NCBI GenBank assembly: GCA_038501625.1
Contig: JAZAYU010000707.1
Location: 111,495 to 175,494, forward strand
Source of the DNA: Corbicula japonica
Lineage: Eukaryota > Mollusca > Bivalvia > Venerida > Cyrenidae
Direction of reading: 5' to 3'
DNA: 64,000 nt
Shown: positions 25,701-46,377 of the stretch, piece after piece
Numbering within the stretch: the first letter of the stretch is position 1
Layout of the letters: each line of letters begins with the position of its first letter
Notes under the pieces: model-generated
What the model was told of the DNA's origin: nothing
What the model saw: only the letters and a program-made list of their open reading frames with translations
The model's database searches: none
Program-made: the position numbers and the translations under genes

Positions 25701-27395
25701 AAGGTACTTGTGTAATCTATAAAAAGCTTGTTTCTTTTATCATATCTTAGGCCTACAAAAGACGGGAGATCCTGACACGGATGATGATGTGGGTGATCCA
25801 GATTGGGTTGAAAAGAAAGATAAACACGGTAATTGCTTTTCATTTTGTCTTTTTCTCTCAAAAGTGTTTTGAGAGTATCGGCCTCATACTTCCTATGGAA
25901 TAATGAAGCTATTCAAACATTAAGGCACAATCTCGAATCGGATTTTATAATATAAAGATTCCTTTATCTAGTGCAGTTTTGGAGTAAATAAATTGAATAA
26001 TTTTTGAAAACTTACTTCAATTCGAAGGTGGTTATGCCTTCTTTAAAATGTCGTTTAATAAGCTGCGTTCGTTTTGGCGTAAAAGAAATAGTTCCTTTCA
26101 CAAATATACAATCTTGGAATAGGCATAATCTTGATAATTGATTTAATTATCTAAAACCAATACTAAGATATTGTAATAATTAACAGAATAAGAAGCCGTT
26201 TCCTGAAGCAGCTGGCTCTAATGCATATACCACAATTATTTACAAATTGGAAGGGGTAATTTGATCCACTGCGTATAATAGGGGGCACCTGCGCATTCTA
26301 ACATGTATAACTGATGTTTATACAATTAATTTTGTAATAAGTTATTTTACTGCATTGTATTTACAGTAGTGCACTGTTAATAGTGAAGTCTAGATTTTAA
26401 ACTAATATTTTATTGTTATTCTGTTATTGTTGATAGTTAATGGTTATACCTGTTAAATGAATTTCACTGGTCTTACGCCTGATTTTGTTTGTTTGTTCCT
26501 ACATGGAAACACAGGCTCGAGGGTTCCGGATATTGTTTTTTCCTCGGATCTCAAAGCGCTATAATGGTGTTGTTTAATGAAATGTCCAGGATAACGCTCG
26601 ATGCCTACAAAAGCTGAAGTAATTTAAACATTTAACTTTAATACATTTATGCGTATGGGGTTCATCTTTATTTTACTCACGATGTTTTTTTAATGTTGTT
26701 GTTAGCTGTAGACAGTGAAGACTCCGATTACTCCGATGACGAATTAAGAAGACAAAAACAAAAAAAGAAACAGAAAAAAACCTGTGGTAAGGAATTCGCT
26801 GTTGAAAAATTATTGTCATTTTTATTCCGGATTCGACTGCTATTTGATTTTATACACTCCATGTTTGACTTATAAAGTCTCTGTCAACTTTTGGAACTTG
26901 CTTCGTGAATTTACGAATAAGAAATATGGTATAAAATAGTCGTTTACATTTATTGGATTATATTTTACAGACAGTTGCTCTGAGATGTTTTGGTGACACG
27001 AAACAACCAACTTGTTTTTGCTTATATGCCTGAGATGTTGGATTTAATCGGTTAAATGTGGTCTCATAAATTCATCATAATGCGGACATTACTTATAACT
27101 GTAACATATAACAGTTTTCATTTTGATTGAAGATGTAGTTTGCATGTATGCGTTTATTATTTCAGGAAAAACCAAATGGACACCAGAGGAAGTAAGAGTT
27201 GTAATGACTGCATTTGAAAAATATGTCCATCTAAACAAATTGCCTGGAAAATCCGAATGCGATAGACTCCTTAGAGAAAATCCATGTTTGGGTAGGAGAA
27301 GTTGGCGAAATGTAAAAGACTTTGTAAGAAATAAAACAACAAAACTTCGGAATGATTTGAAGTTTTCAAAAGCTAAACCCAAACAAAATGACTAA
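10282..27395 (+). CDS. Multidomain SET - cassette array - BRCT x2 - zinc finger - tyrosine recombinase-like - SANT/Myb protein
   Basis: Gene of 14 constitutive-looking exons: 10282-10352, 10672-10763, 11640-11808, 12345-12543, 18396-18515, 19253-19328, 19606-19727, 19851-19962, 20442-20543, 23288-25138, 25405-25539, 25751-25828, 26706-26786 and 27166-27395. All have GT/AG borders and matching phases and sum to 1146 codons including stop. Up to seven 69-nt phase-0 cassettes may be added between exons 4 and 5. Domain order: SET (about 54-177), BRCT1 (about 206-283), BRCT2 (about 284-375), zinc fingers (about 421-440 and 504-523), recombinase-like domain (about 650-950), acidic linkers, SANT/Myb-like (about 1070-1145). 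A nuclear, chromatin-associated role is inferred. The recombinase, finger and Myb parts resemble a multicopy animal family I recall from fish; fusion to SET and BRCT is the unusual part. First in-frame ATG is 10282; a second good one is 10318. Confidence 0.8.
10862..11521 (-). mobile_element. Non-LTR retrotransposon C-terminal fragment in intron 2
   Basis: An uninterrupted 219-codon frame opposite to the host gene. Its C-terminal half has the layout seen after the reverse transcriptase of many LINEs: FRSRNHNHKFAIEIGHLN, then RQCSLFNLMIGDEYQYLLEC and CPDFTDKR, like the usual C-x2-C...GDE-hYLl-CP-F...R signature. One Cys of the first pair is lost (QCSLF). No polymerase or endonuclease domain lies upstream and a stop precedes the ATG, so it is a 5'-truncated insertion. 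It is wholly inside intron 10764-11639. Confidence 0.7.
11640..11808 (+). CDS. Exon 3: N-terminal half of SET domain
   Basis: Acceptor TTTTTAG|GTGAAGG, donor TG|GTATGT; phase 1 in and phase 2 out. It encodes GEGVFTTKTFYRGEFLLEY followed by RGELI, a Lys/Glu-rich helix, and GSFMYFFKYNSKTMW. This matches the SET-N pattern GxGvf..k.f.kG.fl.eYrG.li and the YM-y-F segment of SET8-like monomethyltransferases. The SAM-binding GxG is present as GEG. Confidence 0.85.
12345..12543 (+). CDS. Exon 4: C-terminal half of SET domain
   Basis: Acceptor TTTCAG|CATCG, donor AAA|GTATGT; phase 2 in and phase 0 out. Joined to exon 3 it reads CIDATHDLFFAGRMVNDARK, then PHLCLFATKDIAPNNELRFD and YG, the SET-C core. 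The cofactor and catalytic motif usually written NHS/NHxC is ND here (VNDA), while the DYG tyrosine and the E-L-x-x-D-Y-G frame are kept. I see no cysteine-rich post-SET motif. Catalytic activity is therefore uncertain. Confidence 0.85.
13421..13489 (+). CDS. Cassette exon A1 (23 codons, phase 0/0)
   Basis: Acceptor GTTAAG|GCTGACG, donor TTG|GTAAGT. It encodes ADEVQVPEEENDVSIEASKN plus DVL, an acidic low-complexity peptide. The length of 69 nt and phase 0 at both ends keep the frame if it is included or skipped between exon 4 and exon 5. Confidence 0.6.
13808..13880 (+). pseudogene. Dead cassette copy with early stop
   Basis: The acceptor TGCGCAG is kept. The frame reads TDDDQAL and stops at TGA (13829-13831), and no donor like the other copies follows. 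It is a decayed member of the array. Confidence 0.6.
14463..14531 (+). CDS. Cassette exon A2
   Basis: Acceptor TTGCACAG|ACTGAA, donor GTG|GTAAGA, exactly 69 nt, phase 0/0. Peptide TERELVHDGGNVVTTEEPTN plus VVV. It is more diverged than the later A copies. Confidence 0.6.
14690..14870 (+). repeat. Dispersed repeat with CGCGCTCGGGCCAGTGCGCG core, copy 2
   Basis: It matches the reverse complement of 7450-7620 in several ordered words (GCCAGTGCGCGAATTT, AGTTGCCC, GCTATTTGA). It sits in the intron between cassettes A2 and A3 and helps explain their larger spacing. Confidence 0.6.
15251..15319 (+). CDS. Cassette exon A3
   Basis: Acceptor CTAACGCAG|ACTGATG, donor TTG|GTAGGT, 69 nt, phase 0/0. Peptide TDEDLVNEWGSDVRNEESQY plus DVL. 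Confidence 0.65.
15641..15709 (+). CDS. Cassette exon A4
   Basis: Acceptor TTGCGCAG|GCTAATG, donor TTT|GTAAGT, 69 nt, phase 0/0. Peptide ANVDMVSEGGNDVRTAESQN plus VIF. Confidence 0.65.
16239..16307 (+). CDS. Cassette exon B1, register-shifted by one base
   Basis: The usual CAG|GCTGATG is CAAG|CTGATG here, so the only AG lies one base downstream. At the other end the nearest donor, TTG|GTAATT, is also shifted by one base. The exon is again 69 nt with no stop, but internally it reads in a different frame from its sisters (LMKSWSLKGEITKQLTNHRR plus LLL, instead of the acidic peptide). It could be a functional variant or neutral decay. Confidence 0.4.
16639..16707 (+). CDS. Cassette exon A5
   Basis: Acceptor TTGCGCAG|GCTTATG, donor TTG|GTAAGT, 69 nt, phase 0/0. 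Peptide AYEDMANEGENDRRTVELKN plus DDL. It is close in sequence to A4, about 1 kb upstream. Confidence 0.65.
16938..17180 (+). mobile_element. Hairpin-bearing dispersed element R1, copy 1
   Basis: It starts with the CCGAAAACGACAAATATGAAA word. It then has the TTGGTTTGATTAAGCCTG stem-loop, GGGCAGAAATGG...CTGCCAACGC and GGATTGAGCGCAACTC. The same order recurs on the minus strand at 22500-22650, 40545-40945 and 60655-61010, and on the plus strand at 30625-30785 and 43370-43630. Non-coding. Confidence 0.75.
17305..17380 (+). pseudogene. Dead cassette copy B2
   Basis: Good acceptor CAGTGCAG|GCTGATG. The frame ADEKLVFKRKNFKTTDKS ends at TAG (17359-17361). It is a sister of B1 and B3. Confidence 0.65.
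17771..17839 (+). CDS. Cassette exon A6 with damaged donor
   Basis: Acceptor TTGAGCAG|GCTAATC. The frame is open for 69 nt (ANLNMSNKGENNVRTVEPQN plus DIL). The donor reads TTG|GTTCTACATT where sisters read TTG|GTAAGTTCTACATT: a 4-bp deletion of the donor core. It is probably not spliced efficiently. Confidence 0.4.
17999..18075 (+). pseudogene. Dead cassette copy B3
   Basis: Acceptor CTGCACAG|GTTGATG. Stop TAA (18011-18013) after four codons. Downstream it still matches B1 and B2 (CAACTGACAAATCGTAGAAA). Confidence 0.6.
18396..18515 (+). CDS. Exon 5: cassette-like start plus first BRCT strand
   Basis: Acceptor TTGTTCAG|GCTGATG, donor ATG|GTAGGT, 120 nt, phase 0/0. The first about 23 codons (ADENLANERENEVETALES) are homologous to the cassette exons. 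The rest (TDSQTKIFFCGIRPNM) starts BRCT1. This suggests that the upstream cassettes are duplicates of the 5' half of this exon that gained a donor. Confidence 0.75.
19253..19727 (+). CDS. Exons 6-7: BRCT domain 1
   Basis: Exon 6, 19253-19328 (TTTCGCAG|GGATT; T|GTAAGT), and exon 7, 19606-19727 (CTTTCAG|CTCATC; ATG|GTTAGT). Joined in phase they read GFLMLFQQYLLTENAEEAKV, then HRKTIVSNRWIKESLLAG. The IVSNRWIKESLLAG segment is the characteristic C-terminal BRCT motif with its conserved Trp. BRCT domains bind phosphopeptides or DNA ends in repair proteins; the ligand here is unknown. Confidence 0.75.
19851..20543 (+). CDS. Exons 8-9: BRCT domain 2, first part
   Basis: Exon 8, 19851-19962 (ATTGCAG|GAGAAC; AAAG|GTTTGT), and exon 9, 20442-20543 (TTGTAG|ATCAGC; A|GTAAGT). 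Exon 9 encodes DQLLRLIKDIGGIPVINSTD followed by TVIVCADNML, the GG turn and buried strand of a BRCT fold. The next exon finishes the domain. Confidence 0.75.
21040..21255. repeat. GATC-palindrome dispersed repeat, copy
   Basis: It contains TCGTAGATCCTGATTCAGGC and GATCTGGATCTACACTGTTC and ends with GGATTAAAGCGTTAAACG, echoing the terminal word of the 8444 element. A shorter copy lies at 21690-21775 (TTTAGATCCTGATAAGCTGG). Confidence 0.6.
22285..22320 (+). promoter_or_regulatory. Candidate internal TATA-less promoter motif pair
   Basis: The palindromic E-box GTCACGTGAC is followed 7 bp later by ATGGCGGCGG, a YY1-like core that often sits at promoters and start sites. Short frames begin here but none is recognisable. 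If used, transcripts starting in intron 9 would encode only the finger-recombinase-Myb part. This is inference from motifs alone. Confidence 0.3.
22500..22650 (-). mobile_element. Element R1, copy 2
   Basis: On the plus strand it shows GGCGGCGTGGGAAGTAACAT, CATGAACAGGCTCAATCAAA and CCGAGCCTGC, then GTGTCGGGTTCGG. This is the reverse complement of the R1 core at 30640-30770. Partial copy. Confidence 0.75.
22830..22945. repeat. 38-bp unit repeated three times
   Basis: The unit includes TAACATGAATTTTAATTA and CTGTTCCAATTAAAGAAA. The three copies start at about 22841, 22879 and 22917 and are almost identical, so the duplication is recent. Confidence 0.9.
23288..25138 (+). CDS. Exon 10: BRCT2 end, two zinc fingers and tyrosine-recombinase-like domain
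   Basis: One 1851-nt exon (TTTTCTAG|GTAAATG to ATTG|GTAATT, phase 1/1). It opens with KCVSKEWVFKCIVNGK, the end of BRCT2. Numbering codons from 23311: zinc finger 1 is C60-x2-C63...H73...H77; finger 2 is C142-x2-C145...H157/H158...C161. The recombinase-like core has ILFNRKRSGEAERL (R410/R412), TSTGLRKQLAT (R534), FMGHD (H560) and REYYRLP (Y568/Y569), with spacing normal for tyrosine recombinases. The usual H of HxxR is S or T here. Crypton- or DIRS-like origin is inferred; an intronless module inside a multi-exon host gene fits capture of a transposon ORF. Confidence 0.85.
25405..25828 (+). CDS. Exons 11-12: acidic linkers
   Basis: Exon 11, 25405-25539 (GTGTAG|ATAATG; TATG|GTAATA), encodes an Asp/Glu/Ser-rich stretch (SDEEDSSDEDAADSDDTDT). 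Exon 12, 25751-25828 (CTTAG|GCCTAC; CACG|GTAATT), encodes GDPDTDDDVGDPDWVEKK. Both are phase 1/1 and predicted to be disordered. Confidence 0.7.
25829..26705. other. Intron 12
   Basis: AT-rich, with no repeat or frame recognised. Confidence 0.5.
26706..26786 (+). CDS. Exon 13: acidic-basic linker
   Basis: Acceptor TTGTTAG|CTGTAG, donor TGTG|GTAAGG, phase 1/1. It encodes AVDSEDSDYSDDELRRQKQ followed by a Lys/Gln run, a possible bipartite nuclear localisation signal. Confidence 0.65.
27166..27395 (+). CDS. Exon 14: SANT/Myb-like C-terminal domain
   Basis: Acceptor ATTTCAG|GAAAAACC; the frame ends at TAA (27393-27395). It encodes KWTPEEVRVVMTAFEKYV, then LPGKSECDRLL, RRSWRNVKDFVRNK and a basic tail. 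The pattern W-x-x-E-E...P-G-K-x-E-C...R-x-W-x-x-v-K-x-f-v-x-N is Myb/SANT-like and, as I recall it, is the usual C terminus of animal proteins with this finger-recombinase layout. Probable DNA-binding role. Confidence 0.75.
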
Positions 27396-27477
27396 AAGGC
27401 AACAAATCATAAAGCTAGTGAACATGGTGAAATCGGACAACTTCTATTATTTGCTATAAGAACAGTTCCTATAATGA

Positions 27478-27483
27478 AATAAA
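27478..27483 (+). terminator. Candidate polyadenylation signal AATAAA
   Basis: AATAAA lies 83 nt after the stop of the SET-recombinase gene. A further AATAAA-like word occurs near 27720. Position fits a short 3' UTR; usage is unknown. Confidence 0.35.
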
Positions 27484-28186
27484 TAGTACAAAATCCTGAT
27501 TATCTGTTATTTAATAAGATAATAATGACAGATATGTAAACAGATAGACAGTGGAAGTCAACCTATTAAATGACATTGGTTTTGGATGGACTAGCAGATA
27601 TATTAATAGTACAATAATATTATAATATGTCATTTTGACTGAGAATTTATAAATGAATGTTTACCGAAACATTTGTGTACATGGTCGACGATTAAATACT
27701 TAATTTCAAGATAATGTTTTTAATAAAACACGAATGATTGTTGAGTAACAAGGCAAATACATTTTTATAGCTAATAAGAACTATGTTCCATATGTATAAA
27801 TATAATGAATAACGCATTACCATGTATGCAGTACAAGTATTTGATTGGTAGTATCTGTCTATTTACGTTAAAGCATTTCTGTGTAATCATGCTTTTCTGT
27901 TATAATTCACGGGACATACATATATATTGAATATACAATCACATGTTTGTATTTGACATCTACCAGTGTAAAGTACCATTTGTATATTCGCGTTTGCCTT
28001 GATTTAATGTTATGTTATACTATGTCTAAGTGGAAATATCAACTATCAAGTGTGCAAACTTTATGCATTTCTCTTGTACATAAAACCTTGATTGTTTTTT
28101 TAAATTATTTTTGTTTATTCTCCTATATTTCTATTAATCATGTTTTGTGTCTTAGTGTGTATTTGTGTGTATTTTCTTTTTGTTTA

Positions 28187-28244
<58 letters not shown>
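28187..28244. repeat. (ATT)n microsatellite
   Basis: About 19 perfect ATT units. Confidence 0.95.
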
Positions 28245-28245
<1 letters not shown>

Positions 28246-30624
28246 GAAGAAGATACAATCAAATGTATGCATTTGCACATCTGCGATTGTTAAGGACAAA
28301 AATATTGCTTATGTCGAAACACATATTTAACTTGAAAATGTGAATTTTTATGCGTTAGTATAAACCGCCGTCACTTGCATGTATAATGTGAATGCAAATT
28401 AAAAACTTTAGCTTTTATTTAAATATCGTATTCTTAGCAAGTTGAATGATTAATAAATGATTATGATTTGATGGTTTATATTTATGTGATCTATACAATA
28501 AATTAAGTATCATTTTAATAAAATTCTTTGTCTGTATGTCTGTATGCATTTCTGGCATAAAATGAAATATTCGAAACAGATAAACATCAAATCGAAGAAA
28601 GGCAGTCATTTCAAAACGAATACAAGCATTTTCTGAATGAATGTCGTGTGTGCTAAATGTAACTTCCACAAAATCCGTAAGATCCTGAAGTCGTCATTTA
28701 AATTGTTTCAACATTGATAAAAATTTCCTCTGCACAAAGAAGTCAGAAGACAAATTACACCAGGTTTTAGGGTTGTTTCACAAATCTCCTACCACTCATT
28801 GATAACGAAATCTAAGTACATTTTTGCCCCGAATCCATAATCCGCCTTAACATAAGTGTGGAATTAGGATTACAATATATACGGTTCCTTAATCCGCAAT
28901 CTGATTAAAAACGGACTCGATTTCGGAATTCACTTAAATTTCAGGGTCGAGTCCAGAATCCCGTTTAAGTTCTTAGTCAAATACGGATATTAAATTTTGC
29001 AAGAAACCAGACCCACCAAACAATCTTCCTATGCACACTGACCTAAATAACGTAAAAATCCACGTTTCCGACATTTCAAGATTATATTATTTATTTTCGT
29101 TTCGGAAAAAATGAAACAAAATCCAAAAGGAATAAAAAATGGATGATTTTGAATAATGGATTCAAAACCTTAGCATCTGGAATCCGGGATAAAGAGGGAA
29201 TAATTAAACGAAAAGAAATTTCCCCGTCCGTAATGTAACGCAACAATTATTTGCACATCTTTTATACAATAAGATCTTGACCGGAGCAGCACTATCAAAA
29301 ACATATACACTTTAAACATCGGTTTGTCTCATTTGAATGTCGTGTATAAGGTTATTATTAAAGTAGATAAACGAGCCGTGTCGTGAAGTTTTCGATCCAT
29401 TGTGTACACATCAGTCACGTGATCATTACATTGACCTTTGTACTTTCGCGCTAGTTTACCTCCGCCGCGTGGTAACCACATGTAATAAAAAAGTTGACTT
29501 CATTTACTTGCTTAGTATACATGTTCGATAAAAGCATATTTGATGCTTACCATGCTTACCGTAAAATCTTTGAATGGGTGCTTTGCATGTACTTGTGATA
29601 TCAAAATAATATACATAAGGCGATCAATTTTAGTACCGTTTTGGGCATACACCTACTGTAAGCGCAAAAGCAGACAATGAACTTTGGTTATTTTTAAATA
29701 TTTTGATGCCAGATGTTTTAATTTTCGCAATATAAAATAAAACATTATACAGAAAACAATACTTCACTAGTCTCTGTGGGAAAGAATTTTGCATAGAACA
29801 TCGGCAAAGACAGGTCACTAATTCAAGGACATAGACTGTTCGAGTATTTTACTCCCTCACAGTACTGACTGTACATATTCTATGAAAAGGGTATAAAAAT
29901 ATAAAACAAGCCAACTGTCCTACTCAGCTTGATTATTTAGGCGAGTTCAGCATAAAGTGTAGGGAGGGTTGACGGCTTCATAAGAAATTATTCCGTCAAA
30001 GTGGTCTGGGCTTAAAAGTGTAATCAGTCAGTGACTGATTTCACAGTAAAATATCATGACAACGCTCTCAACGATTATGTTACATAGTTTCATGATAAAT
30101 AAAGACAGGTTGAAGACGAAGATGAACAGGGAGAATTTCATTTTTTACATTTTGCGTTTGTCGTATTTTTGATGTGCTCTAATGTCGCGCATCTCATGTT
30201 AAACATGTACGCAATATCCACTAGTATTTTTTTTTATTTTTCTTATTTTTTATGATTTAAGTAACATAATCATGCATATGTCATTATTCGAACGCGATGT
30301 CCCCATTTGGAGAGTGTTTGTACTTATTTGAAAGTGTGTTAGTTTGTCTTCACTTGGCCGATATGTGTGTCGGATGCCTCCATTTGGCGGTATAAAATCT
30401 TGTTTGAAATCGTAAGATATATCGGTAATATCGGGATTAAAAACATCAGCAAGTGATTATAGAATTCTTTCATGCAGCATCTCAAGTTTGCGCTTGTCTA
30501 TATCCGCTGGAAATATATGTCCTCAATTGACGGTATTCCAGCCCATGACCTCACTTGAAGGCGAATGTACGTATGTGTGTTCAAGTGTGTGTCAGCTCCG
30601 TCGGTTTCTTAAGAACAAAAACAT

Positions 30625-30785
30625 AGAAATAGATGAAAAGGGAACTTTGAAAGCCACCGAACACGACAAATATGAAAGTACTGCAGGCTCGGTTTGATTG
30701 AGCCTGTTCATGGGCAGTAATGGAAATGCTTATTACTGCCCACGCCGCCTAGCCCCGGGTTGAGCGCAACTAGAAGTTGCTTTGA
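30625..30785 (+). mobile_element. Element R1, copy 3
   Basis: It begins TTGAAAGCCACCGAACACGA. It then has GGCTCGGTTTGATTGAGCC (hairpin) and GGGCAGTAAT...ATTACTGCCC (10-bp hairpin arms), and ends GGGTTGAGCGCAACT. Truncated relative to the 40545 copy. Confidence 0.8.
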
Positions 30786-31559
30786 CGAATACAAGTACTC
30801 GAAAATGACAATATAGCATGTGTTACTGCCAGTGTAAAACAAATTGTACAGATCCTTTTTGCCTTTCCTAAATACTATTAAAACTCGGGAAAAGTGTACA
30901 ATATGTTACCTTTTGGATGTTGCTAACGGGATATCATTGTCTAAAATTGTAATGTTAACTCTTTTAAAATCGAATTTGATCATTATATCATGAATTGTAG
31001 CTGTTACAATTTTAAACTAATTGATATTCCGAATTGTTGCAGAAGATGTCTTGTTAAGAATGTAATAATTTGTGTTATAGACATTACATCACTACAATAC
31101 CGAACAAAAGTAGATTGGGCAATATCAATTAAGATATTGTGCGATCTAACAGTTTTGAAAATCATAGAATAAACATTTTTTAGATCTATTCTGCTTTCAA
31201 ATGTTTACTTTTCAGAATAAGTCTTATGATTTACTCAACATATACATGTATTCACTCGTGTTTTATTTTAAATCACTTTATAATGTAAGTAAACGTACCT
31301 TATTTTTGCAGTAGATGCAATGTGAAGTTTAAAATACTTAAATACTTAAATTATGAAAACAGTTACAATTTGACAACATTGAAACTATATATATTCAATC
31401 CATAGTCATTTAGAAATATCAATTACGATGTTGTGCGATTAAACAGCTTTGAAAATCACGAAATTGACAAGTTTGTCAGTGTCTAATTATTATTCCTGTC
31501 CGACTTGGTTTCTAATCATTTTCGTTTCTTTCTAAATTAATTTTATTCCCGATTATATC

Positions 31560-32110
<551 letters not shown>

Positions 32111-32788
32111 GTGCTGCTGCTACTTATGAAGATACGGGTCGTTCTGTATTTAAACAATTATGTTGATAGTAATGGTGATCACTAGCAGCTGTACTTAGAT
32201 TTACGATGATATGACAAAGTAGGATGCATTTATCAAACGAGACATGGATATTTGTTTTTGGCAAAAATGTTCAAACCTATTAATAAACCCGTCTTAAGTT
32301 TCATACTAATACAATGTAAGTATTCAAATTCTTGGTTGTCTCGGCTTGCTCACTTGGTTGCGTCGCAGGAATTGCAGCGCTAGGCGCTGTAGTCGAGACG
32401 GTGCGGGTTCGCTCCCAGATATAGGCACTACCATATTTTATTAAACACTAAAACAGCTTACAATTTTTAAATCATGTTGAAATATATAAAACTTTGTAGT
32501 GATGCATTTCATATTTGTTTTGTTTTAGGAAGCAATGATTTATAATATACTGTGTTTCTTGTTTTTTTTTATTATTATTAATTTTATGAGCGTGGTGAAA
32601 AAAGCATGAGAGTGGTGAAAAAAGCATGCATAATCCGTCGCGCGATTATCAAAATTAATCCGAATGATTATTTTAAATTGATGATAGATGAAATATGTGA
32701 AGTATTTTTATATTTTTACATGACTGTCCGAAATAATATATAAATTTCCGAAATGTTTGTTTGCACATGTTTTGGTGTTAATCTTGTT
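32111..32788. other. Downstream flank of the TSP1-SRCR gene
   Basis: It holds a tRNA-like SINE head (32335-32445). On the minus strand an AATAAA (plus-strand TTTATT near 32578) lies about 206 nt past the stop of the neighbouring gene and is a possible polyadenylation signal. Confidence 0.4.
32335..32445 (+). repeat. tRNA-derived SINE head
   Basis: It has an A-box-like TTGCTCACTTGGTTGCG and a B-box-like GCGGGTTCGCTCCCAG. The same B-box word occurs in reverse at 45250-45265. It does not fold into a regular tRNA. Confidence 0.5.
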
Positions 32789-44309
<11,521 letters not shown>

Positions 44310-44589
44310 TTTAGTACACTTATTTGGCCGTTTTAAAATATTATAAGTTATAGCACATCCCAATTTGAGATTTATTTTAAAGATGACTAAAACTTCCTAC
44401 TGCAAAATAAAAAAATACACAACCGAAGTTTTTTTTAAGTTTTTTTTTTTTGTAAAGAAGGAAGCAATTATTAAATACTTAAACTACAGTAATGTAAACT
44501 TTAAGGTTACAAATGATACGCACAATTTACCTTAAACATTTTTACGTACACAAGACAGACGCTATACCGACGCACTCTTTTGGGTAAAA

Positions 44590-44690
44590 GGACGCGCGAT
44601 AGACGACTAACGCACGATAGACGACTGACGCACGAAAGACGATTGACGCACAATAGACGACTGACGCACGAAAGATCATGCACGATAGGC
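44590..44690. repeat. 18-bp minisatellite, about 5.5 units
   Basis: The unit is ACGCACGATAGACGACTG with small variations. It lies about 280 bp upstream of the start codon of the TSP1-SRCR gene and is strikingly rich in CpG compared with its surroundings. Confidence 0.9.
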
Positions 44691-45244
44691 TTCGCACATT
44701 ACGCATCAAGCCTCCGATATTCGCGATGAACGTTTCTGACATATGAACAAATTAGCGAATAGGGTTAACGTTCAGTGCTATCCAACGTGGAATAAGTACG
44801 TAACGGGCGTGTTTGTGTGTCTAAATGTTCTCATTTTTGTTCTGTGAAATATGCAAAATTCATGTAACATTTGTAAGCCAAGCCATTACTGTAATAATAA
44901 ACAAATAAATTAAAGAAATATCATACTTTGCAAAATTATAAAACACATTCAAGCAAGCCTGTTTGTGTTTTGTCATACTCTTTGTTTAAGAGCCCGCCAA
45001 ATCGTACAATTAATTGAGCAAGTGCATTTTTCTTAAGCATTTTTTACACCACTTACATACGTTTTTTACCGGTACATGTACATTCATTTATGCCAACAAT
45101 AATTATTTTTGAAATAAATTAATGAATTGGGTTGCTTTTATACCCGGCTCCTTATGAAGTTGTCAGAAGCTTAAAATATTTAGTTTATATATTAAACATG
45201 TACAGTTACTTATACCTTTTAATTATATGTAAATGATATTGTAC

Positions 45245-45345
45245 TTACCTGGGAGCGAACCCGTACGGCGACTTTGTCTAGCCATGCAATGCAAATTACG
45301 CTTTCTATTGAGCTAACCCTGATAACCTTCCAAAGTTGGACGAAA
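45245..45345 (-). repeat. tRNA-derived SINE head
   Basis: On the minus strand, CAGGGTTAGCTCAATAGAAA (A-box-like) and TACGGGTTCGCTCCCAGG (B-box-like). The B-box half is shared with 32335-32445. Confidence 0.5.
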
Positions 45346-45589
45346 ATTAATCATTCTTGCATACCAGATCAGGTCATCCGGTGTTTTCACCCGTGTAGGA
45401 AATTTTGATTCTACACCCCCCATTTAGAATGAGTCACGCGCCTTATATGACGTCACGACGTCTTACGCATTCATGAATGACCAATTGAATGTCTCGTATA
45501 TCATTCCGCTACTATAAAAAAGTAGTGCGAAGAAAAATGTACAGGAAAATACCGCAAAATGCGCAAAATAATAACGGTATGCAAGAAAA

Positions 45590-45679
45590 AGTATCATTCA
45601 CTTACGTTGTGTTAAGATCGCGTGATATTTCACTCAGGCTGGATCACGCGATCCTTACCCAACACACATGAGTGATACT
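45590..45679. repeat. Foldback with 37-bp arms
   Basis: Arms 45590-45626 and 45643-45679 are inverted repeats with a few mismatches. The inner GATCGCGTGAT/ATCACGCGATC is perfect, and the loop is about 16 nt. Confidence 0.85.
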
Positions 45680-46178
45680 TATAATAAAACACGTTTCTGG
45701 AGTTCATCAGTCAGTCACGATTTTTAAAATGAGTTTTCATGAAAACTGCTATATTCTTTTATAGAATTAACGCATGAATCGCCACACTCGATTTAAGAAT
45801 GAACACTGCAATTTTTTACCTATCTTCATCTCTTTTACACTACTTTTTCTTGAATTATGTTCAAAACGGCTAATTATACTACAAAAGTAAGCACACATCC
45901 AAATCAGGCATATGCTCAATTATATGTATGCAAAATTTCGTGAGGAAACTCGAAAAAAAAATTTGAGGCGCGTTCCACCTTAAACAAGAACTTTCATGTT
46001 TAAAACAGTTGCGTTTCTAATTTCTTCAAATACATACTATATAGTAAAAGAAATTAAAAACGCAACTTCTTTAATCACGAAATATATTTTGTGTTTAAAT
46101 AAGTTGCGTTTCTAATTTCTTTAAGTATATATTCTACTTTAATGCAAATAACAGTATTGAGACACTTGGTGCCAATGT

Positions 46179-46304
46179 TATAAAGCTGAGATTGGAACCC
46201 AGTTTCAAATCTCAAGCATATGATTGGCTGAAATGGCGACTGGTCGCCATTTCAGCCAATCAGTTGCTTGAGATTTGAGACTGATTTCCATGCTCAGTTT
46301 TATA
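46179..46304. mobile_element. Foldback MITE with 62-bp arms and 2-nt loop
   Basis: Arms 46179-46240 and 46243-46304 pair along almost their full length. The centre is ATTGGCTGAAATGGCGAC, mirrored by GTCGCCATTTCAGCCAAT. Weaker pairing extends outward (TGCCAATGTTATA against TATAACCTCGGGCA). Confidence 0.9.
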
Positions 46305-46377
46305 ACCTCGGGCATTGTTTTGCTCAAGTCATACAGAAAATTTAATCAATTATTAAATACGCAGATGTTTTATTTAA

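Larger units (their letters stand above)
27484..31555. other. Intergenic, mostly featureless
   Basis: It contains an ATT microsatellite (28187-28244) and an R1 copy (30625-30785). The 84-, 127- and 62-codon frames here lack domains and splice context. I found no exon linking to either neighbouring gene. Confidence 0.5.

Noticed and set aside
44542..44742. 66-codon minus-strand frame with repeated RASVVY
   Set aside because: Translation of the 18-bp minisatellite.
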